Shown piece by piece: positions 47,921 through 59,300 of a stretch of 64,000 bases of DNA. This DNA is from Sistotremastrum niveocremeum HHB9708 (taxonomy: Eukaryota; Basidiomycota; Agaricomycetes; Sistotremastrales; Sistotremastraceae): positions 71,515-135,514 of the forward strand of contig KV419444.1 of NCBI GenBank assembly GCA_001630475.1, given 5' to 3'. Position numbers and translations under genes: made by a program. How positions within the stretch are numbered: position 1 is the first letter of the stretch; each line of letters starts with the position of its first letter. The notes beneath the pieces were generated by a model. The model worked only from the letters and a program-made list of their open reading frames with translations, was not told where the DNA came from and made no database searches.

Positions 47921-50015
47921 GTTTGATTTTTATTTACTCTACAGTCTTCTTCTGATCCGTGCCCTCTTCAGCGTGATTCGCCTGAATCAGATTGAGTCTT
48001 GACACCGAAAAAACAGTGGTACTTTCATTGACCCGAAGAACGTTACGCGTGAGAAAATCAATATCAAACTCATACCTGGTTCTTTCAACAGTCTACTCTT
48101 TCCATATACAACTCTCAATGTTGACAATTCGCTGCGCCGGGTATTGCACCACCGAGCACTCCCGGGAAAGAAGATATTCTCAGCTCCTTCCCCGTGCTTG
48201 TTGTCGCATAAAACCCTGTCATTGCAGGCACTGAGTCGAGGTATGAAGTAAATACGACACTCGTTGCAGGGAAATGTTATCGTGTGGTACGCTTTGACTA
48301 TTCGATCATTTCATTTTCTGAAGCCTTTGAAGATTTCTATTGGTACTCCTCCGGTCTTTCCCCCCTGTGTACTTTGCACAAGCAACTGTCAATCGGCACT
48401 TGAGAATTGGACTTCGAAAAAAGCTTGACGTTGCAAAACTGGATCTCAAGTCTGCGTTTGAGCCTTTGCAAGCAACACATTCTTTATTGAACACCCCCTG
48501 GGATCCGGGTTGCCTCGTGTGTGCGAACCGCGCAATCACAATGAAACTATTGCTGACACTTTCCCAGAGTTACTGGTAACTCTACCCTCGAGTGCCAATT
48601 AGGTACTTGTCAGTTTATGATACGCTGAACAGATTCATAAGGATTTTTGTCAATCGTGACATCGGCGATGACGGCGTGTTGGCTCCAGGTCAGTTCCGTA
48701 AAAACAATAGCTGCAACAAGTATTGTGAGAAATTGGCTTGGAAATTGGGACCGGATAAATTTGTATAGTTTGCAGTCTAGCCGTCAATTTCTCAATATAA
48801 AATAGTCATATATGCCATTCTATTCTGCTTAACCCACCGAGACAATGAGAATGACCACGAACAAAGTTTGAATGAAGTTTGTCAGTTGCGAACTTGCGCG
48901 GCGGAGTTTGGATTGGGCGCCTATTTTGACCGTGATTCCGGCCAATTGATTACGGCGATTTTCAAACTTGTTGTATAGCACAGAATATGACAGCGAAACA
49001 CGACGGAACGTTGATGCAGAGTCCTACGGCGAATCGTAGCGTGTAGATGCAGCCGTACGGTTTTGCTGCATGGCAAATACTAGTACGTAATCCTTTACAG
49101 TCGGATCTTCGCCCGTCCCTACGCGTACCTACGGTCGGGTCTTGGGATCGCAGAATCTGAACCTGGAGATTGGCCTCGGGGAAACTGGCCTGGGAATCGA
49201 AGTCGAGGATCAAGCTCGGAAAAAAAAATCGGGCAAAGTCTACTACAGACTCGAGGGCGACCGTAGACGTGACAGTCGCGTTACTAGCGCGTTCTCCCGA
49301 TCGGCCATCGGCCATTTCTGTCGTCTCAAGCAAATGCATCCGACGATCGAGGGCCACGGTACTAGTTGATTGTAGGTGGATGCATCAACCAATTGACCAA
49401 CATTGCGTTGTTGAAGACTTCTAGGAAGATTCAAATCAAGTCGCGGCATATTTTCTTGCAGTCGGTCGAGCAAGTTCGATGGGACAGTCCTTGACCTACG
49501 CAGGGTCCGTGTCAGAGCGAGTCGCTGCAAGTTTTTTCTTTCTTTCTTCAGTGATCTGCACCGGGCTGCTACATCTCTTGCTTGCTGGCTCTGCTATCGA
49601 TCTAAATGATCGCTTTTTGCTGAAGTTTCTCATCTCAAACATCTCGTCGAACAAAAAGACGATTTGGTCAAGACTCTCAGCGTCGGAAAGGTAAAACTCA
49701 ACTTTTCCTCTCGTACCCAGCGCTCGACGACTCTTGTAGGCATCGTTTTCCTGTCGATATCCAGCATGCTTCAATACCCCAACACCACGGCACTTCACGC
49801 GGCGTTTGACGGTCTCGTGTCCTTGGTTTGGATTGTTGAAGTGCTCGTATTAGACTAAATTTATTCTCAAGAAAAAATCCTCTGGGCTAATTTACGCCGG
49901 GCTTACCGCTGGCGTTTCCGTGGGTGTCGGGCTTGTCGGCCACTTAGAGTTTCTCCTGCCATGTGTCCAGGGTTCGAGACTGGCATCCCCCACGCTGCCA
50001 GATATCTCACAGATA
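47921..50015. other. Accessory DNA without intact gene
   Basis: Between the halogenase relic and the NTF2-like gene there are only short frames. 49130..49275 holds the right arm of the inverted repeat. I see no transposase or further halogenase exons. Confidence 0.5.
49130..49275 (-). repeat. Diverged inverted repeat, right arm
   Basis: Reverse-complement partner of 46848..46990. The arms are about 2.1 kb apart. The divergence indicates an old event. Confidence 0.7.
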
Positions 50016-50655
50016 ATGCCTGCGATCTCGAAAGATATTGCATCGCCCGTCTCTCCTAGGCTCAAACTCGTCTATGGATTCATGAAATCATATGGCGAAT
50101 GCAGTGCACAAGGCCTTCTCTCCCTATATAGCGACAAGAAATTCACGCTATCGACCTTCCCGTCTTCCCTCAAACAACCAATTCGTTCCAAAGCCGAGAC
50201 GGCTGCCTATTACGAGAAGATCCTTCCCAGGCTCAAAACTCATCAGGTCGGCTTTCATATCGTACAAGCTGTTTAGGACCACCAACGGATAATTCTACGT
50301 GGCATATAGTTCTTACCTTGGGAGATTATAGAAGCTGAGGAGAAGATTGTCGTTCTTGTGGGTTCGGATTCTTATGTTTCGCCTCGAATCATCCCACGAT
50401 CTCTGAAATTAGGCTGGTATACGAGGGGAGACGATTCTTGAGAAGCCGTTTTACAACGAATGCATCCTCGCTTTCGGGTTCGACGGACCGGTCGATGACC
50501 CCAGAATAGCAAGTATTACAGAATTCGTGGACTCGCAAGCCAGTAAATCCATCTTCACTCGACGGAAGTCGGTAGAGGAGAAGGTAAATGCTCCGCTATG
50601 TCCAATCCTTCGCGTTGAATGACTCTGCTGTTTGCAGTTGCGGACTAGGCTATGA
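50016..50655 (+). CDS. NTF2/SnoaL-like protein
   Basis: Start MPAISKDIASPVSPRLKLVYGFMKSYG followed by LLSLYSDKKFTLSTFPSSLKQP, RSKAETAAYYEKILPRL, then EAEEKIVVL, YNECILAFGFD and ITEFVDSQASKSIF. This is the helix-helix-strand pattern of small fungal SnoaL-like proteins (NTF2 fold), which often act as cyclases, isomerases or unknown binding proteins in specialised metabolism. The last intron (GTAAAT to TTTGCAG, 50584..50637) gives a short tail LRTRL and stop at 50653. Introns between about 50250 and 50440 are uncertain: donors GTACAA or GTTTAG and acceptor ATAG or GGAG are all imperfect, so the gene could be decaying. Length is about 150 aa, usual for the fold. Confidence 0.6.
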
Positions 50656-51320
50656 CATAATGCTGCATTATTGGCTTGCATACAAGCCTTTGTATTTTTC
50701 GTGACAAAGACTACATGCCCTGATGCTATAGAGAAATTCATATATCTCTCTTTCTTCCTGAGGCGTGAACGTCAGAAATGACAATCATTTGGCAAACGAT
50801 GCTCTCAGGTTAAACGGACCCCACTATCCTGAAGCAGAATAGGCGCGGCGATTAATGGAACGGATCTACTGAGGCCAAAGCTTCGAAATTCGTATGCAGA
50901 ACAAGTTGCCTCGCACTGAAAGGAGGAGACACGCTTCAGTGAACCCATCGGTAAGCCAATTGATCCGTGCTGAAGGTGGTCAATAATATTTCTTTGACTG
51001 CCCTTCCGTCTGGATAAGTGTTGCGCGCGATCACCATAGACTACTACCGTGAATGGACTGCATGTAGCTCCGTGCAAACCATCGATATCGGCATCACCCG
51101 GCTCACTAGTCTCGGACTTCTCGGGATCGGTTGTCAGTACTACCGGTTACCCAAATCTGCTGCATAGTGTATTGTCCTCCTTTACTTCGTGATCAGGATA
51201 CAATTTGACTCGCGGGAAAGCTCAACCACTCATTTTCGAACCCCCTTAACTCAACTGCAGCCAGCGCAAGCATATTTGAGCGTAGCATTGACACTCGACT
51301 GTGTACCCAGTTTCACTACA
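50656..51320. other. Intergenic region, no supportable gene
   Basis: Region between the NTF2-like gene and the first kinase-like gene. No ORF with motifs was found; the 3' part is the upstream region of the kinase-like gene. Confidence 0.45.
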
Positions 51321-52674
51321 ATGGACGCGCAGACTGACATCCCCCACCAAGACGACATTCTGAAGGACTTGCCTGCTGATCTGATCTCCTGGCGTCGTTT
51401 CCACTCGAAACAAGGAGACCCACTTCCACATACACTCTGGGACAAATTGAAACCGTGGTTAATTGAAATGGGCTATACTCCTTGGAAAGTTTCTGGTAGG
51501 GTCAATGCATTCCCACCAAAAGAGAACACTGGTATCCGCTCGCCTAACGGATTTGTATACGCGGTTCCTCACATCCCGATGAACCAAGTATGCTTTGCTG
51601 CTGGCGACGTAAGGATTCCTGAGTTGCCACTTTCACTTTACTCATCTCAAATCAGAAAGCAATACATTGGCCAGCTAGAACAGTTGATAAACGTGACGTT
51701 TTAATCCGTCTGATTAGGAAGGGTGAGCAAGGAGAGGAGCATCTAAAGGTTCTGCGTGCGCTGTGTCAGGGTGAACGTGCATTTCATGCCACGAACCACT
51801 GTGTACCCGTTCTTCAGGAGTTGGAACTGGGAGATATGACTTTTGCTGTGCATCCGTACCTTGGCGGTCAAGTGGATTACCCATGGTTCTACGATTTGAG
51901 TGAGGTACTTGACTTTATCATACAAGCACTCGAGGTGAAGCGTCCGTTGCCGAGATCAGTTCATCCCACCCCTTCCTTACTGTTACGCGCTGCCAGGGCA
52001 TAGCGTACTTGCATGAAAATCTTGTTGCGCACCTGGTGAGTGTATCTTCCTTCTCCTGGAAGCATCAGTCCAATAACATCTTCACAGGATATCGATATTG
52101 ATAACTTCCTATTCAATTTTGGGTCAGGACAGCGTTGTTTGGGTGATATCTCAGTATTCCACGCCCAATCATTAACCACCTAACTGGCTTCAGAATATGG
52201 CAAGAGAGAAAAGTTTCGCTCTCATTTTCCCGTTCGGTACTACTTGGCAGATATGGAGGTATGTGTACAGTTCTCTCCCGAGTCGGACCCTGAGTCGCGC
52301 AAGATCGTTGGAGTTCCAGCTGCGCGAATTGGCACAACGCTGGATGAATATGGAAGAGACTTGGTACCTGAGATGGCCATTTCCGACCCTTATTGTCCTT
52401 TCAAAGCGGATATATGGCAATTTGGAAACATGCTGGATTACATGTTTCAGGCGAGTCGTTTCCTGACCCGGACCTGCGATGACTAAGATTTAAAGGACAG
52501 CCTTCTGCCGACCTCTTACCTGCATCTTTCTATGCTCTGATACTCAAGCTCAGATGCCACGATCCTGCGGGTCGACCTGCTGCAAGTCAAGCCCTCGAAG
52601 AGTTCCGAGAGCTCTTGTCGCAAACCTCTGCTGATATTCTTGGACAACAAGTGCCTCCCGAGAAGGAAAGGTGA
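51321..52674 (+). CDS. Atypical protein kinase-like protein, copy 1
   Basis: Six exons (51321..51608, 51656..51934, 51997..52035, 52088..52133, 52194..52450, 52501..52674) give 360 aa. It belongs to the short kinase-like family common in Agaricomycetes: WP.R..D+RDVLIRLI, NHCVPVLQELELGDMTFAV, then the catalytic-loop equivalent NLVAHLDIDIDNFLFNF (Asp203 and Asn208 keep the D-x4-N spacing; HRD reads HLD), LADME in place of DFG (Asp237), VPEMAISDPYCPFKADIWQFGNM and a C-lobe DPAGRPAASQALE. The beta-3 lysine of ordinary kinases is not evident. Activity is uncertain. Intron 5 begins with GC instead of GT (GCGAGT), which is required for frame. Confidence 0.8.
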
Positions 52675-53208
52675 CTTTGAGGCCACAAACCGAGTTCTGA
52701 GTTGCCATATGATCACGGTCTATTGCATCTATGGGAGTCCCTACTGAGTCCCTCTTTTCAATCTTGAGCAATTTATCAGTACATTAGTCCCGCTGGCCGG
52801 ATTCCCGCCGGAAACTCAGCGTTAGCTGGTCCAGCTGATCGCTGCGATTACAATATAAGATATACCACAAATATTTGAAAACAACCTTCAGATTATTTGC
52901 GCTTATCAGCCCGCATGAACAAGTGCGCTTGAAAGTGCATCAATTACAGACCCTTATGCTTTCGAGTTGTTTTCCAACCAGGAGCTCACGGCGCTTGCCG
53001 GTCGGCTCGGTTTGCTTTGTTTACGACGTTGATCGAGACGATAATACCTGACGACGCCTGAAGCCTCCCCTCTGTGAAACCCTTGTAGCCTTGTCGCGTC
53101 TATATCTCGTCACCTTCGTCATCAATAGTCCCAATTGAGGTATCGGGTCCACTGACGTCCGGCGTGGCGTTCACTTGATCTACTGTCACCTGCTCGTCAT
53201 CACCCACG
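52675..53208. other. Intergenic region between kinase-like copies 1 and 2
   Basis: No supportable gene. A stretch near 52727..52752 is similar by eye to coding bases of copy 2 near 53308, too short to call. Confidence 0.4.
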
Positions 53209-54526
53209 ATGTCGCGTCTGGACGATGCTAGTATCCTCGAAAAGTTGCCTCAAAGCCTTCAATCATGGCGTAGATATGGCAGTGAAAAAGATGATCCCTT
53301 GCCATCGCATCTATGGGAGGGCCTACTAGAGCCGTGGTTGAGGCAAAACGGCTATCATCCTTGGCAGAAGGTGGGTGGATCGGACCTCAGTCTCATTCCA
53401 CCATCATCTCGTCCCGGTCTCCGTTCCCCTGATGGATTCGTCTATACTCATCCGAAGATCCGTATGCGTAATTGTTCTTTCCCAGCTGGTTTTGTGAGAT
53501 CCTTTCGATTTCTCTCGCTACTGAATCGTTTATTGATGAATGAGTCTAGAAGGCAATCTTGTGGCCTGCAAGAACGACAGATGGTCGTGATGTTGTCATT
53601 CGCTTGATTCAAAAAGGGGATGACGGAGCTGAACATCTACAAATTCTTCGTACCTTTGCCGTAGGAGAGGCTGCATTCCATGCACCGAATCATTGTGTCC
53701 CCGTCCTCCAGGAACTGTTCTTGGGAGATATGGTATTTGGCGTCTTTCCCTATCTTGGAGATAAAGTAGATCATCCCTGGTTCTGGGACGTACGCGAAGC
53801 TTTTGGTTTTATCATTCAAGCTCTTGAGGTGATGTGGCTGACTACTTGTGTGAACCCTCTGACTGATACGCATAGGGTGTGAGCTATCTACACAAAAATC
53901 TCGTTGCCCATCTGGTAGGTTTTCCGCATCACCGGTGTCATGATGACCTTCACTGCGTGTCATCCTTAGGACATCGACATCGACAATTTTCTTTTCAATT
54001 ATGCTGGCCAGGCTAGGTATATCGGTGAGACAGATCACCATCGAAATAAGAAAAAGATTTAGACGACTACCAGAGTCTCACAAAGTCAAAGAAAAGTTCC
54101 GTTGCTACTTTCCGGTCCGATACTATCTCGGAGACATGGAACTTTCCGTCATGTTTTCCCCTGACTCTGACCCGGCATCCCGAAAGATTGTTGGTCACCC
54201 CCTTACGCGCATTGGCGTGGATCCAGCGAAATATGGGAGAGAGTTGGTGCCAGAGATGTCAAATGACGAGCCTTATTGCCCCTTTAGAGCGGATATGTGG
54301 CAATTTGGAAATATGCTGGGACATATGTTCGAAGTAGGTTTCTCTTGCTCCGATATATTCTTTGACCAATCAACATTGTCAGCAATTCACAGAGTTCTTG
54401 CCAGACCTTTTCATACTGATCGGAGAGTTGAAGTCCATCGAACCTCTGGCACGTCCCACGGCACCGCAGGCGATGGCACGGGCTATTATTCTTCGAGAGA
54501 ATGCCCCTCCACATCCTGAGGATTAG
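53209..54526 (+). CDS. Atypical protein kinase-like protein, copy 2
   Basis: Six exons (53209..53493, 53550..53828, 53876..53914, 53970..54016, 54063..54333, 54383..54526) give 354 aa. It shares the layout of copy 1 in tandem: KAILWPARTTDGRDVVIRLI, NHCVPVLQELFLGDMVFGVFPYLG, VAHLDIDIDNFLFNY, LGDMELSV and VPEMSNDEPYCPFRADMWQFGNM. Exon 4 is one base longer than in the sisters and is compensated by a shifted acceptor in exon 5. The C-terminal lobe differs sharply: the last exon (FTEFLPDLFILIGELKSIEP) lacks the C-x-DPAGRP segment seen in copies 1, 3 and 4. The gene appears intact but more diverged. Confidence 0.78.
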
Positions 54527-54899
54527 ACAATATCAATACAAATCTCAAAGTTGAGAAAATAGATTGTTGTCTCTCGAGAGTACAGAACAGATCATAACAC
54601 AGGTAGTACATGTACCTGCATTTCCGCGACTGAAGAGTATCTTACGCTGCCTGCCACACAAGTGACTCGGACGACGTTCGCCAATCATTATATTGCCTTC
54701 GCCTCTCGAGTCTCGAGTCTTGACTCCCAGCGGTTCACTAATTCTGTCCTATCCTTCCATAGAGTGCTGTCTCTGAGGATAGAAAGAAATGGAGAGGCTA
54801 GAGCACTACAGCTTGTCATCGGCTTGACATGGATCTTAAGCATGGGGACTCTGCTCGGTCACAGTCCACAACGCTGCCAGATACACGCGCAACGACAGT
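54527..54899. other. Gap between convergent kinase-like copies 2 and 3
   Basis: It contains the two 3' ends. Short stretches resemble 61459..61740, the 3' flank of copy 4, e.g. TTAGACAATATCAATA and CTCTCGAGT. Nothing coding seen. Confidence 0.5.
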
Positions 54900-56303
54900 T
54901 TATAGGCATAATCCTAACATTTCATTGGTAATGGTCGGGATACAGAGAGAAGAACGCCCGTTACCATCATCAATTTCGAGTGCGAACGGCACCTGTTCGC
55001 TCATAACACCTGCCGGAGTTTGAGCTCTTAGCAAACGGACTCTCTCAAGTGCTTGCGCTGCTGTAGGACGGCCGGCCGGATCGGGGCATTTCAGGGCATC
55101 AACCAACGCATAGAGCTCGGGCAGAAGCCCTGCAGATGGCTGCTCGCGCAAGTTTCAGTCTTTGACCCAGAAGCAAGACAGTCGTCCATGCTTACCTGGA
55201 ACATGTAATGCATCATGTTTCCAAACTGCCACATATCAGCTCTGAAAGGACAATAAGGTTCGGAAATCGCCATCTCCGGGACCAAGTCTCGGCCATATTT
55301 GGAGGGATCAATCCCGACTCGTGTCACTGGCAGTCCAACAACTTTACGCAATGCAGGTTCGGATTCAGGTGCGAAGCGAACGCACAACTCCATGTCTGCT
55401 AGATAGTAGCGGACGGGAAAATGGGAACGAAAGGTCTCCCTCTTGCGGAATTCTGCAATCCTTCGCATGAGAACGCGAAAAGTTCGGATGGAAGTGATAG
55501 TACCAGTACAACGCTTTGCTGAGGCAAAGTTAAACAGGAAGTTGTCGATGTCTATATCCTTGAGCGAGGTATGTACTAACATACGTGTCAGTTTATGGAA
55601 AAATACGTACCAAATGAGCGACCAGATTCTCATGCAGATATGATATGCCCTAATAATCACGTAGTGAAAATGAGAACGAGATATCAACACAGCCTGATGA
55701 TGGAAGCCTCACCTCGAGAGCCTGGATAAGAAAATCAAATACCTCCCCAAAATCATAGAACCAAGGAGAGTCCACTCTATCGGCTAGAAACGGAAATACA
55801 GCAAATGTCATATCTCCCAGATGTAGTTCTTCCAGTAAAGGTACACAGCGATTCCCAGCATGGAAAGCGCGTTCGCCCTTAGCCAAAGTACGAAGCACTT
55901 CTAAATGCTCCTGACCTTCGTCGCCTTTTCGTATCAGACGGATGACCACATCACGGTGGTCGGACGTTCTAGCAGGCCAATGTATTGCTTTCTAACAAAA
56001 CTTTAGTCTTGATCCGTATCTGTGATCTAGGGACCTCACAATTGCAGAAAACCAAACTTCGTTCATTGGGATGTGAGGCAAAGAATAGACGAAACCATCA
56101 GGTGAACGAATGCCTGAATGAGCCCTTGGAGGGAATGCATTGAGCATATCGCCGGCAACCTCCCAAGGGTGGTAGCCTTTCTCTGTCAGCCACGGTTTTA
56201 GTTTATCCCAGAGTTGCCAAGGAAGCGGGCTCCCTTCCGTGGACGAGTATCGGCGCCAGGAAGCGAGACTTTGGGGTAACGAGTCCAGAGAAGGTTCGTT
56301 CAT
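54900..56303 (-). CDS. Atypical protein kinase-like protein, copy 3
   Basis: Six exons on the minus strand (56303..56040, 55991..55713, 55649..55611, 55558..55513, 55452..55196, 55139..54900) give 374 aa. Exons 2, 3, 4 and 5 have the same lengths as in copy 1. Motifs: DHRDVVIRLIRKGDEGQEH, DMTFAVFPFLADRVDSPWFY, HENLVAHLDIDIDNFLFNF, LADMELCVRFAPESEP, VPEMAISEPYCPFRADMWQFGNM and CPDPAGRPTAAQALER. The tail runs about 20 residues beyond copy 4's stop, ending in CIPTITNEMLGLCL. All introns are standard GT-AG. This is the best-preserved member and the closest relative of copy 4. Confidence 0.82.
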
Positions 56304-59300
56304 GTCTCGGGACCCACTAGCAGTGACCTGGGAGAGAACACAGCGGTGAGTGTGAGTAGTTGAAGGTCAACTAGTCGGCGGAGTTTACCGCTGCCAACTC
56401 CGCAACTAACGGGACGGCAAATCCCTTCACTCACTGCAGACGGGCTGAATGAAGGGTTTGAGTCCGTTTGGCCGTTTGACGTTGAAAGTTATCTTGAGCT
56501 CTCCCATCTCTCCGGGCATGTCAGCGACATTCTATTGTTCCGATGCCAATGACATGACCTGGGCTTCTGCGTCCGCGCGTCGAGTCAGGAAATTGGACAA
56601 GCTGTGGTGCTGCCGTCGCTTGTCGATAATAGTCTCGATACTGTGGGGTCCGAAAACTTGTGGAGCTCATCAATACACATGACGGTATTCTAGTTGCCTG
56701 TGTATGCAGACATCTCTACTCATGACGGAAGTTGGGAGCCAGACCTCATGCCTCGTACCGCATTACTCCCGCCAATTAATCGCGGATATGCACGGTTAAT
56801 TGCGGATGATGCAAGCTCTCCCATATCAAACTGCATCAATACTGGATGGGCAAAAGGGTGTGATCGATGCCAATGCCGTATCAGTGTGGCGGAAGCTGGA
56901 ACTGCTTGAAACAGCACGAGGCCTTGAAGATTCATGGAGGTGGCGTACCTTCCATCCGTTTGTTTCCACCGGAAGAAAGGACCCACACGCGATATAGCTA
57001 CGTGATTTACGACATGAGTCTGTGCAAGATCATTGTTGACAGCGCAACAGCGGTAACGGTGCTCACTCATTTCGGTCACCTCGGACAGATTTTTCGACCA
57101 TTCTACTACAATGAGACAATCGCTTCCGAGATATCAATCGTATTACCCCATGGAGAAAATCCCACCACTAGGCTGTGAATTTACAAGCCTGATTTCAGCA
57201 ATGGGACACCTCGGTCGCGTCACCACTAGCCGATCGCGAGCTGAGAAGCTCAACCTTATGTTGACTCTTCAGCCCCGCTTCGAGCTCAGCCCTGGCCTTG
57301 GCCTTGACCAGGCCTCGGCAGGCAGACACGCGCCCCATCAATATCAGGTTGCGATAATCTTTATTCCCGGTAGATTGGCACCCTCTTGTATAAAAGTCCA
57401 GCTCCTCGTTGACTAATGCCCTCACCCAGTCGTCAACGACAGTGAAGAAGTACCTCCAACGCCTCCATACAGTCCATCCCGTACTATGCCTACCCTATAT
57501 TCATGCACTGACGGAACTACGACATGGAACGGAACACTGGAGAGCAACAGGCACACTAGCGAAGTCAAGCCATTGGGACAGACTTCATTCACAGGAAACT
57601 CATCCTTGAAACAGATTAATGGGGTTCTCTTCTACTTGCTCACTTTCACGGATGTCCGCCGTAACGTAGAATTGAAGAACCTTAGCGCCGCGTAAGTTTT
57701 CTCTTCCACTGCCGAGTCCCTGCAATCTCACAAAAATTTGTCGCAGGACCGCTGGGGCCGTTCAGACGGCTTCTCCTCCAGCAGGTGCTATACTTAAAGC
57801 CGCAGGCTAGATCCTCGATGTGAGCGAATGGTGCCCTCACAACAGTATAGTCAACAAAGTTCATGAGCTGGTTCAGACATAGTAGTACATCGAGAATCCT
57901 GTAGATATTTTTTCACAATGCTTCTCACTACCGGTATGCAGGCGCAAGCTGAGATTAAAGAACCAAAAAATCCGAAGAGTTGGGAATTGTGCTTGAACAA
58001 AGAGAAAGCAGCTTCAGGCTTCAGCGGATCAGCATGCTTATACGGGCAGACTGATTGAACCGAGCAACATGTGTCACTCGGATGCCGGGCATCGTCATGT
58101 GTGTAGAAAAGGAAATGGCAAGACTCCATTGTGTCCATCTTGAGTGTCAATATAGGAAGATCTCGCAACAAGTCTTTTGTAACCCTATCTCCGATGATCG
58201 ATTATTGCCCGCACGCCGGTGTTCATGACTGTGAGCAGCACGCGATGTACATATAATCCGCCGAATCATCGCAGGCACATACAAGCAGATTCTGGCCACC
58301 CATCTGAAGGTATACGTCTATCTATGGTTACTGAATCAGTGCGGTGGAGTGGGAAACATGATAACTCTTCAGTGGCAGGCTGCAATCACCTCGTGTTGGC
58401 GATGCGAGACATGGAAGGGCTGAGTAGAACTAGATAATGTGGGCCGGCTCAGCACCCGCGTCGACCACTGAGATTCGAGGGTCAGGAATGATGAATCGTC
58501 ATCACATGCCGCAGACAGAGCCGCCAGTGTTTCTGAACTAGGCAGCACTCTTCATCCATCGAAGTCTATGGCGCGGTTCGATACCGTTCCGCCGATTTGC
58601 CACCTACCGAGGGTTTCGCAATCTGTATACAATTATTTTTGTTCTGAAAAGTTCATCATCGATCTCGACAGAATTCTCCCACCTGTCCGAATTTATAGGG
58701 GTAACACACGGTCATCTGAGGGGGTATTCTATCATGCAGCGAATGCATTCACTCGGCGGAGGAGAGAATGCTACCACCAGTGGACAGGGATGATGGTTCT
58801 CAAGTGCTAGCCGATATAGATACGAGAGGTGCCTGTATCACGCAGCGAGTCGGATAGACAGCTATCATATGTCAGAATAGGCAATTCAAAGCCACAGGAG
58901 CGCCATTAACATCAGAAAAGCCGTGAAGGACGACACAAAGAAGCATTGTCATTCATCCGCAATCTGTAGCGCGAGGCACTGCACGAAACCCATGTTCTGG
59001 ACAAATTCTGAGTTCCATAAGGCTTTATGGGGGTAGGCAGATCTATGGGCGATGTCCACGCGGAATGAAGCCTCACCGCGAGGGCCGCGTTGACGAAGGG
59101 ACGGATTGGGATCATGGCCTATGATTCATTAGTCGGACTATACGAATGGGCTGGGTCTGTGTAAGCGACCCTGGCCACGAGTTGACTTACACTACTCGAA
59201 AGTCCGACAGGAAAATCGCGGAGGCGGACCCACACCTCCGAAGCCACATACTTTGTGTCGTTGCAATGGGTGTCAATCGAGGGTGGCAATGACTTGGCCT

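Noticed and set aside
52727-52752. Possible kinase-gene fragment in the intergenic DNA after copy 1
   Set aside because: Only about 25 bases resemble coding sequence of copy 2; too short to separate from chance.
57409-57720. Overlapping short ORFs suggesting a small secreted protein
   Set aside because: No signal peptide, no motif and no splice-linked continuation could be supported.
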